A stretch of 14,797 bases of DNA from an uncultured Gemmataceae bacterium (lineage in GTDB: Bacteria; Planctomycetota; Planctomycetia; Gemmatales; Gemmataceae), in NCBI GenBank assembly GCA_937922175.1, contig CAKZUU010000067.1, positions 1 through 14,797 on the forward strand, written 5' to 3'. Both the position numbers and the translations under genes were made by a program. The notes beneath the pieces were generated by a model. It was not told where the DNA came from. It saw only the letters and a list, made by a program, of their open reading frames with translations, and did no database searches. Positions 1 through 7,219 of this stretch are shown one piece after another. The stretch's first letter is position 1; every line of letters begins with the position of its first letter.

Positions 1-113
1 ATGGGACCGAAGCGGCCTTCCAAATGCCGACGAGTGAGACTCAACAGATCGGCATGCCGGGTAAACACCGCGACCACCAAAAGAGCATCCGCTGTCGTCG
101 GCGGACGTGACAT
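1..113 (-). CDS. Partial CDS, DUF4416-like N-terminus (runs off left window edge)
   Basis: A short reading frame starts at ATG 113-111 on the minus strand and stays open for 37 codons to the window edge, so only the N-terminus is visible. The peptide has a variable start and then LLVVAVFTRHADLL (residues 11-24) and LEGRFGP (31-37). This resembles the beginning of DUF4416 proteins: a hydrophobic first strand followed by a helix ending in a 'xRFGP(I/M)' turn. The start lies 6 nt after the DUF4058 TAA (122-120). An AGGTAA ribosome-binding sequence (125-120) overlaps that stop codon, which fits translation in one operon with the upstream gene. The function of DUF4416 is unknown. The family call rests on pattern memory over 37 residues. 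The existence of a gene here is better supported than the family name. Confidence 0.55.
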   Translation of the reverse strand, partial: MSRPPTTADALLVVAVFTRHADLLSLTRRHLEGRFGP

Positions 114-119
114 ACCAAC

Positions 120-824
120 TTACCTGCGCCGAACGTTCGCATCGACCAACATTTTGTTAATCCATTCCCTGTCGGAGTCGTCCTGAACACAAAGGGGCGG
201 TTTTTGATAGTCGATCAGACTGGCGAAGCCACCTGCGTCGTAAGCTCGGTTGAAGGCGATTTGCAAATCGACAACCGTATCCGGCTCCCCCATCGCCAAC
301 GGCAGCTTAAAGCGGGGTAAACGTTTGCGGATTGTACTCGAGTATATCTCGTAGCGCTCGGGCTGCTGACGTCGGACCACCGTGACGAGGTAGTTCCACT
401 CCGGAAGGTTGTCGCGCGAGTAGTCCAGCAAGGGTTCGCCTTGCAGGACGAGGTCGATTTCGACCAGGTTCGCGCCCTCGCGTTGGGCGTCGCGCCGCCG
501 AGCCCAATAGGCGTCTCGTCCTTCCGGCCGACTCTTGTTCGTCGGAGTGGCGAAGTCGATCAAGGTGACCAACCGACCATCCGACCGCAAGCGGATCTCG
601 ACGAACTCCTCGAGGTGTTCTTCGCGCAAAACGGAGGTGAACAACGGCACCTCCATCAGGTACCGCCGTTGGCCCACCCGTACCCGGTAGCGGTCAGGCC
701 GGTCCGCAGTCACCAGATTGGGAATCAGCAGATGATATAAGCTCGCCACCAATTGCTGATGGAACGCGGACCAGAGCTTTTCATCCTCCAGATAAGGATC
801 CATTCCCGGAAAGGGGCTGGGCAT
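120..824 (-). CDS. DUF4058 family protein
   Basis: This 234-residue protein starts with MPSPFPGMDPYLED, the hallmark N-terminus of DUF4058, a family common in cyanobacteria and planctomycetes with no established function. The open frame extends 13 codons further upstream. I chose ATG 824-822 because the family signature begins exactly there and a GGGGGA sequence lies a few bases upstream. Further family-like features are an RYRVRVGQRRYL segment (about 45-56), a central VEIRLRSDGRLVTLIDF strand pair where the family usually carries a conserved 'vEI.d..g..lVt.IE.lSP.NK' block (here FATPTNKSRPEGR), and a C-terminal FNRAYDAGGFASLIDY segment. There is no signal peptide or membrane segment, so it should be cytoplasmic. 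Length is about normal for the family. It sits 129 bp downstream of the LRR gene and 6 bp upstream of the partial DUF4416-like gene. Confidence 0.9.
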   Translation of the reverse strand: MPSPFPGMDPYLEDEKLWSAFHQQLVASLYHLLIPNLVTADRPDRYRVRVGQRRYLMEVPLFTSVLREEHLEEFVEIRLRSDGRLVTLIDFATPTNKSRPEGRDAYWARRRDAQREGANLVEIDLVLQGEPLLDYSRDNLPEWNYLVTVVRRQQPERYEIYSSTIRKRLPRFKLPLAMGEPDTVVDLQIAFNRAYDAGGFASLIDYQKPPLCVQDDSDREWINKMLVDANVRRR

Positions 825-953
825 GCGTTCGTCCCCCGACCTCCAAACGGGCCGCCTTTCCATCTCTCGGCAAAGCGAACCGGCGGCCGCACCCTTGAAT
901 CGCCCCCATTTTAACGCAGCCCGAGGCCGTTCGACTAGGCGCCGCTTTCGTGT

Positions 954-1769
954 TCACAGCCCTTCGATGCGGACTCCTGCCGCCTGCAGCCTCTTCAACT
1001 GATTTTCTTTGGCCTCTGGAGACAAGGGGTTCCCCGTCAACCAAACACGCAAAAAGGGAGCAAATCGCATGGGGCCTTTCGCGTCCGCCTCCGCCGCCTC
1101 GACCAACGGCGTCAGATCGGCCACTTTGTTCCGCTCCAAAAAAAGCATACTCAAACCCGTTTGCGATTTAAGCGGGGCCAGGTCGGCAATTTCGTTGTCT
1201 TTCAGGTCCAGCACCATCAACCGAGTTACCTTTGTCAACGCGTCGATCTTCTGAATCTTGTTCCGGTCCAAGTAAAGCGACGATAGCCGAGTCACCGACT
1301 CCAAGGGGCCAACGTCCGAAATCTGATTGTTCGACAAATACAAAGCCGACAAAGCCGACAGGTTTTTGATCGCCTCGATATTTGACACCCGGTTGTTCGA
1401 CAACTCCAAGTACTGGAGTTTGGTCAGCCCCGACAGAGGCGCAATATCGCTGATTTCGTTGTCGGCCAGATGCAACGACTGCAAATGGACCAGTGCTTTT
1501 AGCGGCGCGACATCGGTGATTTTGTTCTTGTTGAGTTTCAATTCGAGGAGATTCACGCACTTTTCCAACCCTGACAAATCCGAAATGCCTCGGTTGCTGG
1601 CGTCCAGGACGTGAACTTCCTTCAAGATCTCGTCAGTCAATTCACCTTTGTAATCAAGACGATTTTTGCGAATCGCCTCCTCCAGCTTCTTGTCCTTGAA
1701 TGGAGATTCAGCCAATCCGGTGAGCGGCCCGGAAAGAACAAGAATGCCAACAGCGAGCGATCGAATCAT
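954..1769 (-). CDS. Exported leucine-rich-repeat protein (internalin/SDS22-type LRR)
   Basis: This 271-residue protein has a hydrophobic N-terminal signal segment (MIRSLAVGILVLSGPLTGLA, about 1-20) and is predicted to be exported. Residues 23-70 form a helical cap of the type that precedes internalin-like repeats (FKDKKLEEAIRKN... followed by DASNRGISDLSGLE). About eight LRRs follow. Asparagines at 59, 81, 104, 126, 148, 170, 192 and 214 recur at an almost exact 22-residue period, with the repeated pattern LxxLxLxxNxIxDIxPL. The C-terminal cap contains WLTGNPLSPEAKENQLKRL (about 243-261) and ends in GVRI. LRR domains bind proteins or other ligands. No catalytic domain is present, so the role is likely recognition or scaffolding in the envelope. 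Start ATG 1769 has a GGGGAG sequence upstream. It is divergent from the PD40 gene. Confidence 0.88.
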   Translation of the reverse strand: MIRSLAVGILVLSGPLTGLAESPFKDKKLEEAIRKNRLDYKGELTDEILKEVHVLDASNRGISDLSGLEKCVNLLELKLNKNKITDVAPLKALVHLQSLHLADNEISDIAPLSGLTKLQYLELSNNRVSNIEAIKNLSALSALYLSNNQISDVGPLESVTRLSSLYLDRNKIQKIDALTKVTRLMVLDLKDNEIADLAPLKSQTGLSMLFLERNKVADLTPLVEAAEADAKGPMRFAPFLRVWLTGNPLSPEAKENQLKRLQAAGVRIEGL

Positions 1770-1873
1770 AAGGTGCTCTCCCCAAGAAAGCCCAAGCGAG
1801 TATCATTTGAAAGCGATGGTAGAAGCTCGCCCGACGGGATGCAAGCCCCCGGAGTTCGTGGGAAACGCACGTC
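1770..1873. promoter_or_regulatory. Divergent intergenic region between LRR and PD40 genes
   Basis: These 104 bp separate two divergent genes and must hold the promoter of at least one if transcription starts locally. On the minus strand, TTGCAT followed by 17 nt and TACCAT (about 1842 down to 1814) is a weak sigma70-like pair pointing to the LRR gene. Matches to consensus are only 3/6 and 4/6. No convincing pair is visible for the plus-strand gene. Planctomycete promoters are poorly modelled, so this is a location call, not a mapped promoter. Confidence 0.3.
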
Positions 1874-2734
1874 ATGAGAGCAGTTTCGATGCTGTGGCTT
1901 GTTGGAGTCACGGTGGCCAGTCCAGGTGAGCCGATGGTCGTCCGTCTGACTCACGACGGATCGTTCAAGCATCATCTGCAATGGTCCCCCGATGGCCAAC
2001 GTTTCTTGATGACGCGAATCCATGAAGGGCGGATGGCTCTGTGGACCATGGCGGCCGATGGCTCCGACCTCCGCCGCTTGCTACCCAGTTTGCACTTGCC
2101 CCATTTCGACGGCCACTGGTCGCCCGATGGGAAGTTGATTCTCTATGTGCATGATGTTCTTCAGGGCACGGACGGCAAATTGCACATTCACCGGGTCAAT
2201 GCCGACGGAACCGATGACCGCCGCATTGTCCCCAACAGGGCCTTTGAAGAATCACCGCGATGGGCCCCGGACGGCCAATCGTTCCTCTTCCTCAGCACTC
2301 GGGATGGCAACCAGGAAATCTATCGAGCCGATGCCAAGGGCGAGAACATTCGGCGTTTGACCAGCGAGGTCGCGGCCGACAACAACCCGAGTTGGTCACC
2401 CGACGGCAAACGGATCGCTTTCGCCAGCGCACGATCGGGCAATCTCGAAATTTGGACGATGGCGTCTGATGGCTCGGATTTGAAACGACTCACGGATCAT
2501 CCCGCGATGGACTTCTGGCCGGCTTGGTCACCCGACGGAAAGAAAATCGCCTTCACCAGCAATCGGGATGGAAATTATGAAATCTATTTGATGAATGCTG
2601 ACGGATCGGACGTGCGCAACCTGACGCAACATCCCGCCGCCGACACCTCCGCCGCCTGGTCGCCGGACGGCAAACGAATCGCCTTCGTCTCTTCTCGCGA
2701 CGGAGGGTACGATGTCTACGTCATCATTCCGTGA
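1874..2734 (+). CDS. Exported TolB-like six-blade PD40 beta-propeller protein
   Basis: This 286-residue protein has a short hydrophobic start (MLWLVGVTVAS, about 6-16) that probably acts as a signal peptide. Six WD40-like (PD40) blades follow, marked by W(S/A)PDG at residues 37, 82, 130, 174, 218 and 262, a spacing of 44-48. The blades carry the usual partners RDGNxEIYxMxxDGSDxxxLT. This matches the C-terminal propeller of TolB, but the TolB N-terminal domain is absent and there is no tol-pal neighbourhood, so it should not be called tolB. Six blades can close a full propeller, so the protein looks complete. It probably works in the periplasm as a protein-protein interaction module. The ATG at 1874 has only a weak ribosome-binding sequence. 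ATG 1889 (residue 6) is an alternative that keeps the signal segment. It converges with the ceramidase-like gene. Confidence 0.85.
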   Translation: MRAVSMLWLVGVTVASPGEPMVVRLTHDGSFKHHLQWSPDGQRFLMTRIHEGRMALWTMAADGSDLRRLLPSLHLPHFDGHWSPDGKLILYVHDVLQGTDGKLHIHRVNADGTDDRRIVPNRAFEESPRWAPDGQSFLFLSTRDGNQEIYRADAKGENIRRLTSEVAADNNPSWSPDGKRIAFASARSGNLEIWTMASDGSDLKRLTDHPAMDFWPAWSPDGKKIAFTSNRDGNYEIYLMNADGSDVRNLTQHPAADTSAAWSPDGKRIAFVSSRDGGYDVYVIIP

Positions 2735-2851
2735 TCTTTGATGTCGCGCCCCATCGACGGCTGCGGGCGACGGTCATCGCGAGCCTCATCACCTTTTGGC
2801 CCAAGGCCCCTGCGATTTCGTCCGGTCGAGCAGACGCGTTTCCTCTTGCGT

Positions 2852-2910
2852 CGACACGAGCGCCGTCGTGCGGACTCCGGCGGACTCGCTGAACCCGCAG
2901 GGTCGTGTCG
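2852..2910. repeat. Imperfect inverted repeat in convergent intergenic gap
   Basis: The 185-bp gap between the two convergent stop codons (2735-2919) holds an exact 8-bp inverted repeat, CGACACGA (2852-2859) and TCGTGTCG (2903-2910). A nested 5-bp stem, TGCGG (2869-2873) with CCGCA (2895-2899), lies inside it. A competing local hairpin is CACGA 2855-2859 with TCGTG 2866-2870. The position suits a bidirectional transcription end. No T-run follows on either strand, so a classical intrinsic terminator is not supported. It may be chance in GC-rich DNA. Confidence 0.25.
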
Positions 2911-2919
2911 CAGCTCTTC

Positions 2920-4263
2920 TCAAGGAGACCTGGCCGGATACACTTCACGGAGCATGGCAACCACTTGCTTGACCAATTGTTCGCCCGTCTCCGGGTCAGC
3001 AAAGCTATGTAAACCGGTCCAAGTCTGATAGCCCCCCAGATCGAAGGCACGCCGGTCGGGAATGTAGCCGATCCAGTCGTTAGATAACTCGGCCACATAA
3101 GTGTAACGAAACGGCGACCGGCGCTTGATCTCTTGTCCAAGCTTGGTGAAAAGCTCGGCGGGTACCCCCACGAGAGCCACGTCGCCGATCACGATCACTT
3201 GCAGCCACGTCGTTCGCTCTTGTCCCTGCAACGGCGCTAAGATCGACCGTTGCTCTCGGAAGACGCGGATAATATCGTTGGCTCCGCTCGGGGCACGTTT
3301 GCGACAATAGGCAGCCACCGCCTTGTCCTCGCGCTGGTCGTCGAAGCGTCGGACTCGATAGGTGAATTTGCGCTTGACAGCGACAACACGGTCCACGGGT
3401 CGTTCTTCGGCAAGTTCGACGGCCTCGCGGACAGCATTCTTGATCCGAAGGACCATCTCGTCCGCTTTGAGACGCAAATTGTGCGTTGAGCCGGAAGCCC
3501 CTTGCAGGAAGCAGACGGGAACCTTCCACTCCTCTTCGAGGTCTTGGGCCGCCAACCCATAAAACCCGGGCGAGCGTTTCCCCGGCTGACGGACACCGAT
3601 CGTATGCGTCGAGTGATTGAAAGCCACACCGCGCAGGCCGCCGTCTTTCCCGCGGAAGACCCACACCGGCAGTTCAGGATCGAAAGGCCCTGTGGGACGC
3701 AACGCATCATCGGAAGGTCCGATCCAAAAAATCGTATTGTCGCTGAGAAGGAGGCGACTGTTCTGACCCACCGAGGACTCTTCGCCCAGCCAGAAATAAA
3801 AGCGCGATTCACCCTGTGTCAGTTGCTGGTGTGCTCGGCGAACCGCCGTGACAATCCCCTCTTGCACCCGGCGACAAAAGACTTCGTCGCGGCGGTAGCC
3901 ATGAACGGTACAGGTGCTTGGTGCATGGTGCGTGTGAGTGGAATTGATCAGGACGTGACTCGCTGGGATACCGATTTCGCGTTCGATCGTCTCCGCGACG
4001 GGGTCCAACAGATCGCGATTCATCATCAACACATCGCAAGCGACGATCGCGACCGGCGGAGAACCTGGTTTCTCGATGACAAGGGCGACGGCCCGAAGTT
4101 TTCCTTCCTGACCCGAGACAAAAGCCGGCATGATTCCCCCGCCGATGACCATCGTGTCTTCAGCGATGAACTCTGCCTCGGCCGCTCCGACTCGAATCGT
4201 TGCCGCGCTGGGCAGAGTGAACACAAGCGCTAGACCCCAGGAACAGGCAGCATAACGAAACAT
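2920..4263 (-). CDS. Exported neutral/alkaline ceramidase-like protein (N-terminal domain type)
   Basis: This 447-residue protein has a signal peptide (MFRYAACSWGLALVFTLPSA, about 1-20). It resembles the neutral/alkaline non-lysosomal ceramidase N-terminal domain, a zinc amidohydrolase fold widespread in planctomycetes. Visible motifs are INSTHTHHAPST (106-117, candidate zinc-ligand histidines), FNHSTHTIG (215-223), CFLQGASGSTHN (251-262, at the position of the ceramidase active-site serine loop), VGVPAELF (365-372) and NDWIGYIPD (395-403) followed by GGYQTW. True ceramidases carry an extra C-terminal immunoglobulin-like domain. That domain is absent at this length, so ceramide as substrate is unproven and an amidase or other hydrolase is possible. 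The open frame extends 50 codons upstream, but ATG 4263 is preferred: it begins the signal peptide, has GGAGAG upstream, and lies one base after the dehydrogenase stop, which suggests coupled translation. Confidence 0.85.
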   Translation of the reverse strand: MFRYAACSWGLALVFTLPSAATIRVGAAEAEFIAEDTMVIGGGIMPAFVSGQEGKLRAVALVIEKPGSPPVAIVACDVLMMNRDLLDPVAETIEREIGIPASHVLINSTHTHHAPSTCTVHGYRRDEVFCRRVQEGIVTAVRRAHQQLTQGESRFYFWLGEESSVGQNSRLLLSDNTIFWIGPSDDALRPTGPFDPELPVWVFRGKDGGLRGVAFNHSTHTIGVRQPGKRSPGFYGLAAQDLEEEWKVPVCFLQGASGSTHNLRLKADEMVLRIKNAVREAVELAEERPVDRVVAVKRKFTYRVRRFDDQREDKAVAAYCRKRAPSGANDIIRVFREQRSILAPLQGQERTTWLQVIVIGDVALVGVPAELFTKLGQEIKRRSPFRYTYVAELSNDWIGYIPDRRAFDLGGYQTWTGLHSFADPETGEQLVKQVVAMLREVYPARSP

Positions 4264-4267
4264 CTCA
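4261..4267 (-). promoter_or_regulatory. Stop-start coupling junction (TGA-G-ATG)
   Basis: On the minus strand the dehydrogenase stop TGA (4267-4265), a single G and the ceramidase-like start ATG (4263-4261) lie in direct succession. The GGAGAG ribosome-binding sequence for the second gene is inside the end of the first. This geometry is typical of translational coupling and supports one transcript for both genes. Confidence 0.65.
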
Positions 4268-5257
4268 AACTCTCCGGCGTTCCGCGACCTCTGGATTGAC
4301 CCAAGCCCGAAGCGGCTGTCCGGCCACCCCCGCAAGAAGATTGTCAGCACAGATTTCTGCCATCCCGTTCCGGGTCGTGTGGGTGGCGCTCGCGATGTGC
4401 GGTGCAACGACACAGTTGGGCAAATGCAAAATCGGGTCGTTTGGATCGGGAGGCTCGGGATCGGTCACATCGAGTCCCGCAGCGAAGATCTTTCCGGTCT
4501 TCAATGCCTCGACAAGAGCCGCCTGATCCACTAGCGGTCCTCGAGCCGTGTTGATGAAAACCGCCGTTGATTTCATCAACGCGAACTGTTTCGCGCCCAT
4601 CATCCCCTTGGAGGTGTTGGTCAACGAAGCATGCAGAGACACGAAATCGCTCTCTCGGAGTAGCGTGTCCAGATCGACACGCCGGGCTCCCAGTTCGGCT
4701 TCGGCCTTGTCATTGGGGCGTTCGTCGAAATAAAGGACCTTCATCCCCCAACCGCCCCGACCCCGTTGCGCCATCGCAAAACCGATGCGCCCCATGCCGA
4801 TGATGCCGAGAGTCTTCCCAGCCAGGTCCACACCCAAGTAACCGAGAGGCTCCCAAGTTTTCCAGCGGCCCTGCTTTGCATCCAAGACGCCATCGACGAC
4901 CCTTCGGGCCGCCGCCAGCAACAACGCAAAAGCTAAATCAGCCGTGGCATCGGTCAATGCCCCTGGTGTGTTGCCGACACAAATCCCTCGTGTCGTCGCC
5001 GCTCCCACATCGATATTGTTGAACCCGACGGCAAAGTTGCTGATCACCTTTAACTTCGGGGCGGCATCCATCAGTGCCGCGTCGATTTGATCTGTCAGCA
5101 GCGACACCAACCCGTCACAATCGCGGACTTTCTCCCGAAGGACATCGTAAGGCGGGGGAAGTGGCTCCTGCCAAACCTCTGCCTCACACGCCGAGACGAT
5201 TCGATCCAACCCCGCCGCGGGAATCCGACGAGTCACAAAAACGCGCGGTCTCGCCAT
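4265..5257 (-). CDS. D-2-hydroxyacid dehydrogenase (glyoxylate/hydroxypyruvate reductase type)
   Basis: This 330-residue cytoplasmic enzyme belongs to the D-isomer-specific 2-hydroxyacid dehydrogenase family, which interconverts 2-oxoacids and D-2-hydroxyacids with NAD(P)H. Visible features are the substrate-loop motif SNFAVGFNNID (73-83), the Rossmann nucleotide motif GIIGMGRIG (151-159), the catalytic arginine in NTARGPLVD (236-244), the catalytic glutamate in DVTDPEPP (263-270), and the catalytic histidine in PHIASATHTT (286-295). Overall it looks most like the glyoxylate/hydroxypyruvate reductase (GRHPR) branch. The second Rossmann strand ends YFDER (176-180). An acidic residue there usually favours NADH over NADPH, which would differ from typical NADPH-preferring glyoxylate reductases. 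I chose ATG 5257 because GGAGGA (5270-5265) stands 7 nt upstream. A GTG six codons earlier would place that sequence inside the gene. Confidence 0.9.
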   Translation of the reverse strand: MARPRVFVTRRIPAAGLDRIVSACEAEVWQEPLPPPYDVLREKVRDCDGLVSLLTDQIDAALMDAAPKLKVISNFAVGFNNIDVGAATTRGICVGNTPGALTDATADLAFALLLAAARRVVDGVLDAKQGRWKTWEPLGYLGVDLAGKTLGIIGMGRIGFAMAQRGRGGWGMKVLYFDERPNDKAEAELGARRVDLDTLLRESDFVSLHASLTNTSKGMMGAKQFALMKSTAVFINTARGPLVDQAALVEALKTGKIFAAGLDVTDPEPPDPNDPILHLPNCVVAPHIASATHTTRNGMAEICADNLLAGVAGQPLRAWVNPEVAERRRV

Positions 5258-5264
5258 GCCGCCA

Positions 5265-5270
5265 TCCTCC
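5265..5270 (-). promoter_or_regulatory. Ribosome-binding site of the hydroxyacid dehydrogenase
   Basis: GGAGGA on the minus strand, within a GGGGGAGGA run, stands 7 nt before ATG 5257. It is a near-consensus Shine-Dalgarno sequence and decides between ATG 5257 and the upstream in-frame GTG at 5275. Confidence 0.7.
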
Positions 5271-5305
5271 CCCACTCGTCTGCCCAGCTTGAGCGTTGCG
5301 CGGAG

Positions 5306-5866
5306 CTAATCACCATGCAACTTCCGCAGCCGGGGCGAAAGTCGCAAAATCCAATGAACTCTCTCAAATTCGTTCAACCATTCCTGAACCATCGCCGCCG
5401 TGAGTTCTTCATGGCTGTGCGGGAATCCGGTGGGGCAAAACGCGCCCTCGACTCCTTGGCCCATCGTGCGATACTGGGACAAAGTTCGCTCCCCGTACCG
5501 AGCGACCTCAAGCCCGTCTTCGCTGAAAAACACCAGGACCGGGACACGGTTCCCGCCGTTGATGCGGAGCTGTTCTTGCACGTCGGCATGGTCATCGCGG
5601 TCCAGGTAGCGAATGTCCAGGGTCGGAGCCGCCTCCGCAAAGCGTTGGAATATCGGACACTGCACGACGCAATCGCCGCACCAGACCCCAGCAAGGCACA
5701 ACACCGGCATAGCACGGCGAAAGCTCGCGAGCAGATCTCGTTGCTCGGGCGCCAACTGAACACGACTCAGTTGTTGCTGCCATTTGGCCTGATCGCTCGA
5801 ATTGCCGTAGCGTTGCAGGAATCCGTCGTAGGGAAGCCCGATTTTCCACTTTTCAAACAGGTTCAC
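5306..5866 (-). CDS. Thioredoxin-family protein with WCGDC active site
   Basis: This 186-residue protein has a thioredoxin-like fold. The CxxC site is WCGDC (62-66), preceded by the hydrophobic strand VLCLAGV. The cis-proline loop is NRVPVLVFFSEDG (106-118). The Gly-Asp pair between the cysteines differs from the Gly-Pro of classical thioredoxin and is typical of a separate bacterial thioredoxin-like group. A third cysteine follows in VVQCPIF (67-73). There is no signal peptide, so it is probably a cytoplasmic thiol-disulfide reductase with an unknown partner. The helical N-terminus (1-50) and C-terminus (150-186) extend the core. The start is GTG 5866, with GAGG about 8 nt upstream; an ATG does not occur earlier in a sensible position. 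The gene lies 48 bp upstream of the dehydrogenase and 93 bp downstream of the SMP-30 gene, on the same strand. Confidence 0.85.
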   Translation of the reverse strand: MNLFEKWKIGLPYDGFLQRYGNSSDQAKWQQQLSRVQLAPEQRDLLASFRRAMPVLCLAGVWCGDCVVQCPIFQRFAEAAPTLDIRYLDRDDHADVQEQLRINGGNRVPVLVFFSEDGLEVARYGERTLSQYRTMGQGVEGAFCPTGFPHSHEELTAAMVQEWLNEFERVHWILRLSPRLRKLHGD

Positions 5867-5959
5867 CGCTTTTTCCTCGCGTGTCCGTCATGTAAGAACC
5901 AAACATATCGAGTCGAGCCGTCTCGAGACCGAGGCGGCCGGAATGGCCGGAGATCAACG

Positions 5960-7069
5960 TCATTCGTGTCGAACCAAAACATCCGCACCTTGAGTCTCAA
6001 CATAGACGGCATAAAGGGATTGACTCGCCGCCATGAAAAGTCGGTTTCGTTTGCTGCCGCCGAAGCAGAGATTGCCGCAAATTTCAGGTAACAGAATCAG
6101 ACCGATGCGAGTCCCATCGGGAGCAAACACATGCACACCGTCGTAACCGGGGCCGACCCAGCCCGCTGCGGCCCACACGTTGCCATCCACGTCGCAGCGG
6201 ATGCCGTCAGCAAACCCAGCCCGTTTGCCGAGTTTCGGCAGTTCCATCTCCATGGAAACGAATTCGCGAGCCTTCCCGAGTTTCTTATCGTCGATCACAT
6301 CGAACACCCAAATATTTCGCGGGGCGTTGTCATAATGTGATGCTCCCGTGTCCGCGACGTACAGTTTCTTGAAGTCTGGGCTGAAACACAGACCGTTGGG
6401 CTTGAACGGTTCGTCCGTCACTTTGTCGATGCGACCCGATTTGTCGATGCGGTAGACAGCTTCTTTTTGAATCGGTTGAGGCGAACCCGTGGTCTCTCGG
6501 CGACCCTCGTAATTGAGAAGTGCGCCATAGCCGGGGTCGGTGAACCAGACACTGCCATCGGGGTGACACGCCCCGTCGTTGGGAGCGTTGAATCCCTTGC
6601 CGTTGTACTTATCGGCAAGAACGGTGACGCTGCCGTTGTGTTCATAGCGGACGACGCGCCGATGACCGTGTTCAAAGGAAATTTGCCGTCCCTCGAAGTC
6701 GAACGTATTGCCGTTGCTGTTTCCCGCGGGATGCCGCATGACACTCACGTGCCCATCGTCTTCCAACCAGCGCAGTTGAACGTCGTTGGGGATATCGCTC
6801 CACACGAGGTACTTGCCCACCCCGGACCAGGCGCACCCTTCGGCCCAAAGCATGCCCGTATGAAGCCGCTTGATCGGGGTGTTGCCGATGGCATATTTCC
6901 GGAAACGTTTGTCCAAGATCACGATGTCGGGATCCGGATAACGTACCGGATTTGAACTCGAAAAATCGCGTGGTTGATCCGCAAAAGACGGCGCGACGGC
7001 CAGGCCCCCCAGAGCGGTTCCGACCGTCCTCAGCCACTGCCGGCGGGAGCAGGAACGTTCATGAAACAT
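5960..7069 (-). CDS. Tat-exported SMP-30/gluconolactonase-like protein
   Basis: This 369-residue protein opens with the twin-arginine signal SRRQWLRTVG (8-17) and a hydrophobic stretch up to ALGGLAVAPSFA (about 30), so it should be folded in the cytoplasm and exported by Tat. The rest is an SMP-30/gluconolactonase/LRE-type six-bladed propeller. Candidate metal ligands sit in the expected order: Glu in WAEGCAW (75-81), Asn in NAPNDG (161-166), Asn in KPNGLCFSPD (223-232) and Asp in FADGIRCD (286-293). The family hydrolyses sugar lactones or related esters using one divalent metal. The substrate here cannot be assigned, although all ligands appear intact. Start ATG 7069 has GGAGG about 8 nt upstream. 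It is the first gene of the four-gene minus-strand run down to 2920, and is divergent from the DUF488 gene. Confidence 0.88.
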   Translation of the reverse strand: MFHERSCSRRQWLRTVGTALGGLAVAPSFADQPRDFSSSNPVRYPDPDIVILDKRFRKYAIGNTPIKRLHTGMLWAEGCAWSGVGKYLVWSDIPNDVQLRWLEDDGHVSVMRHPAGNSNGNTFDFEGRQISFEHGHRRVVRYEHNGSVTVLADKYNGKGFNAPNDGACHPDGSVWFTDPGYGALLNYEGRRETTGSPQPIQKEAVYRIDKSGRIDKVTDEPFKPNGLCFSPDFKKLYVADTGASHYDNAPRNIWVFDVIDDKKLGKAREFVSMEMELPKLGKRAGFADGIRCDVDGNVWAAAGWVGPGYDGVHVFAPDGTRIGLILLPEICGNLCFGGSKRNRLFMAASQSLYAVYVETQGADVLVRHE

Positions 7070-7219
7070 CGGCGAGCCTCCCTCGTATAAAAAGCGGAGA
7101 TGAGAAGGCTAACAGCTTTGGGATCATCATGCAAGCACGCGGTCGCTCCGACCAGTGTCAGCCGCAACTTGTTACGGCGACCTCGACAGCTCTCATCAAA
7201 TCTCAGGGGCGAGGAATTC
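7070..7219. promoter_or_regulatory. Divergent intergenic region between SMP-30-like and DUF488 genes
   Basis: These 150 bp separate the SMP-30-like start (minus) from the DUF488 start (plus) and should hold the promoter for one or both. A TATAAA hexamer at 7086-7091 on the plus strand is the only obvious -10-like element, but it has no good -35 partner. On the minus strand the same bases would put a -10 too close to the start codon. I see no operator-like palindrome. The plus-strand frame is open across 7100-7219, but the family-like sequence begins only at 7220. Confidence 0.3.

Noticed and set aside
1874..2734. Assignment of the propeller gene as tolB
   Set aside because: The TolB N-terminal domain is missing and no tol or pal genes are nearby. 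Only the PD40 propeller is shared.
3502..4233. 243-codon plus-strand open frame
   Set aside because: It is antisense to the ceramidase-like gene, has no plausible start context and no family features.
5258..5275. GTG 5275 as dehydrogenase start
   Set aside because: It would place the strong GGAGGA sequence inside the coding region. ATG 5257 has that sequence at ideal spacing.
5920..5929. 10-bp perfect palindrome GTCTCGAGAC, plus a small GGCC-rich hairpin just after it (5935-5949), as an operator or terminator
   Set aside because: Short palindromes are common in GC-rich DNA. It lies between two same-strand genes without a T-run or a second copy elsewhere in the window.
5087..6091. 334-codon plus-strand open frame
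   Set aside because: It lies antisense to the dehydrogenase N-terminus, the whole thioredoxin gene and the end of the SMP-30-like gene, all of which have clear family motifs. Its translation shows no recognisable domain.
7086..7091. TATAAA as a -10 box for the DUF488 gene
   Set aside because: No acceptable -35 hexamer lies 16-18 nt upstream and the start codon is about 130 nt away. I record it only as a weak element.
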